From Aaosphaeria pasadenensis (taxonomy: Eukaryota > Ascomycota > Dothideomycetes > Pleosporales), in assembly GCA_022813625.1 (NCBI GenBank), contig JAKLMB010000019.1, forward strand, positions 714,499 through 778,498: 64,000 bases of DNA. Reading direction: 5' to 3'. Below are positions 63,301 through 64,000 of this stretch, piece after piece (position 1 is the first letter of the stretch; every line of letters starts with the position of its first letter). The notes under the pieces were generated by a model that had not been told where the DNA came from, did no database searches, and worked only from the letters and a program-made list of their open reading frames with translations. Made by a program: the position numbers and the translations under genes.

Positions 63301-63849
63301 TCATCATAATTCCGATTAATCCAAATGTCTTTGATACCGCCTGGGAAGACATCATACAAAGCGTCAAGAGCGGCAACCGTGAGCCACTTTCGAGGGATAC
63401 TCTGAACTAAGATAGTCGTTGCTGAGGCCCGAATGCGGTGCTCGGGCGTGGTCAGGATCGTTTGGCGCAACCGTACGAATTTCCTCAGCGCCTGAAAGGC
63501 GTTATAACAGACCCAAACGATGACAACGACAGCCAGAATACAGTGAGCCCAAAGCCGCCTGACTTTTGAAGGCACGGCAACATTGGGCCAGGCAAAAGAG
63601 TCCAATCCGGATACGCCAGGCACAGCACCAATATGATTGACAGGAAGTAAAATAGGTAAAATGACGAAGCCTAATGGGATGAATATCCTGAGAAGTAGTT
63701 GTAGGTATTCCAGGAACAAGTAGCCGTCGACACCAGCGACACGAATAAGCTCCCGATCGGTGATGGTGAAAACCTTTTTGATAGATTCGATAGCAGTTGT
63801 AGGCTCCTGGATACGCTTGCGCTTGGGTACGAAGGCAGTCTTGTAGTAA
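60375..63849 (-). CDS. CSC1/OSCA/TMEM63-type membrane protein, 5' partial
   Basis: Member of the DUF221/RSN1_7TM-PHM7 family, osmotically or mechanically gated cation channels or scramblases of the plasma membrane. The visible exon encodes 1157 residues from an acceptor at 63850 (branch-like CACTAACG, then AAATAG) to the stop. It starts in the cytosolic link YYKTAFVPKRKR, so the first transmembrane helix or helices and the start codon are missing. Next come two membrane spans (FIPLGFVILPILLP; CILAVVVIVWVCYNAF), then the cytosolic RRM-like domain with a long Ser/Lys-rich insert. The conserved transmembrane core follows (FFSVIVVIVGLIIFWGIP to IIMIIVLAFTAIFQVLL). The tail includes a PHM7_ext-like block (HPATRAIQPAIWIPHDELG, ending DPFENIEV). 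The insert contains a run of Ser codons (about 63000-63040). The 5' part falls in or beyond the poly-G edge. Confidence 0.92.
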
Positions 63850-63875
63850 CTATTTGCGTTAGTGTCAATTCACCA

Positions 63876-63903
63876 GGGGGGGGGGGGGGGGGGGGGGGGT
63901 TGT

Positions 63904-63934
<31 letters not shown>

Positions 63935-64000
63935 GGGGCGGGGGGGGGTGGGGGGGCGGCGGGCGGGGGGGTGGGGGGGGGGGGGGCGGGGCGGCGTGGG
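63876..64000. other. Poly-G run at the window edge, probable artefact
   Basis: From 63876 to the end nearly every base is G, with scattered T, C and A. It begins abruptly inside the first intron of the CSC1-type gene, where a normal donor and exon are expected. Two-colour Illumina chemistry reads missing signal as G, so this probably marks a contig end rather than real DNA. Confidence 0.8.

Noticed and set aside
1..64000. Transposons, CRISPR arrays, rRNA genes, biosynthetic gene clusters and viral elements
   Set aside because: I looked for transposase or reverse-transcriptase motifs, long terminal or inverted repeats, regularly spaced repeats and cluster enzymes on both strands and found none that can be supported.

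Overview
The window is nuclear DNA from a filamentous ascomycete (Pezizomycotina). Genes carry short introns (mostly 49-170 bp) with GTATGT/GTAAGT-type donors, no operons are visible, and the recognised proteins are conserved fungal housekeeping or regulatory proteins. A Dothideomycete-like origin is possible, but nothing here proves it. Twelve protein genes can be modelled with confidence or fair confidence over 64 kb. This is sparse for such a fungus, and two blocks of about 10 kb are essentially gene-free.

Layout. An unrecognised reading frame runs off the left edge (1-406, minus). It is followed by a disordered coiled-coil protein (1586-3929, minus). A DNA-metabolism pair is divergent: an Hcs1/IGHMBP2-type helicase (6895-9907, minus, six exons) and endonuclease III NTH1 (10450-11794, plus), sharing a 542-bp promoter with an ACGCGT box beside an inverted CCAAT box. 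After a decayed membrane-protein gene (about 12.37-13.06 kb) comes a second divergent pair: the glutamate-cysteine ligase modifier subunit (13828-14880, minus) and the AP-1 sigma adaptin (15328-16046, plus). The Pol III repressor MAF1 follows (17346-18435). A broken F-box-like pseudogene (about 21.4-22.96 kb) precedes about 10.5 kb without genes, which leads into a pyrimidine-rich leader and a large Ser/Pro-rich protein (33462-36236). Next are a golgin-like coiled-coil protein (38664-40651), a TTCACTGT-type minisatellite, a tiny possible zinc-ribbon ORF, and about 10 kb of degenerate sequence. A C2H2/fungal_trans transcription factor of the Adr1/AmdX type (51802-55465) follows. The right end has dynactin p25 (58793-59885) tail-to-tail with a CSC1/OSCA-type membrane protein (60375-63849, minus) whose 5' end is lost in a 125-bp poly-G run, most likely a sequencing or assembly artefact.

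Functionally the genes do not form one pathway. They cover DNA repair and unwinding, glutathione synthesis, trans-Golgi/endosome traffic, a possible golgin, dynein-based transport, Pol III control, carbon/nitrogen-type transcriptional regulation and a mechanosensitive-type channel. I see no transposon, CRISPR array, rRNA, convincing tRNA, secondary-metabolite cluster or viral element, and no clear previously undescribed system. The most useful unusual items are the two relic genes, the ACGCGT-bearing shared promoter, the recurrent intergenic TACTCCGTA motif, very small initial and internal exons, and the poly-G edge.
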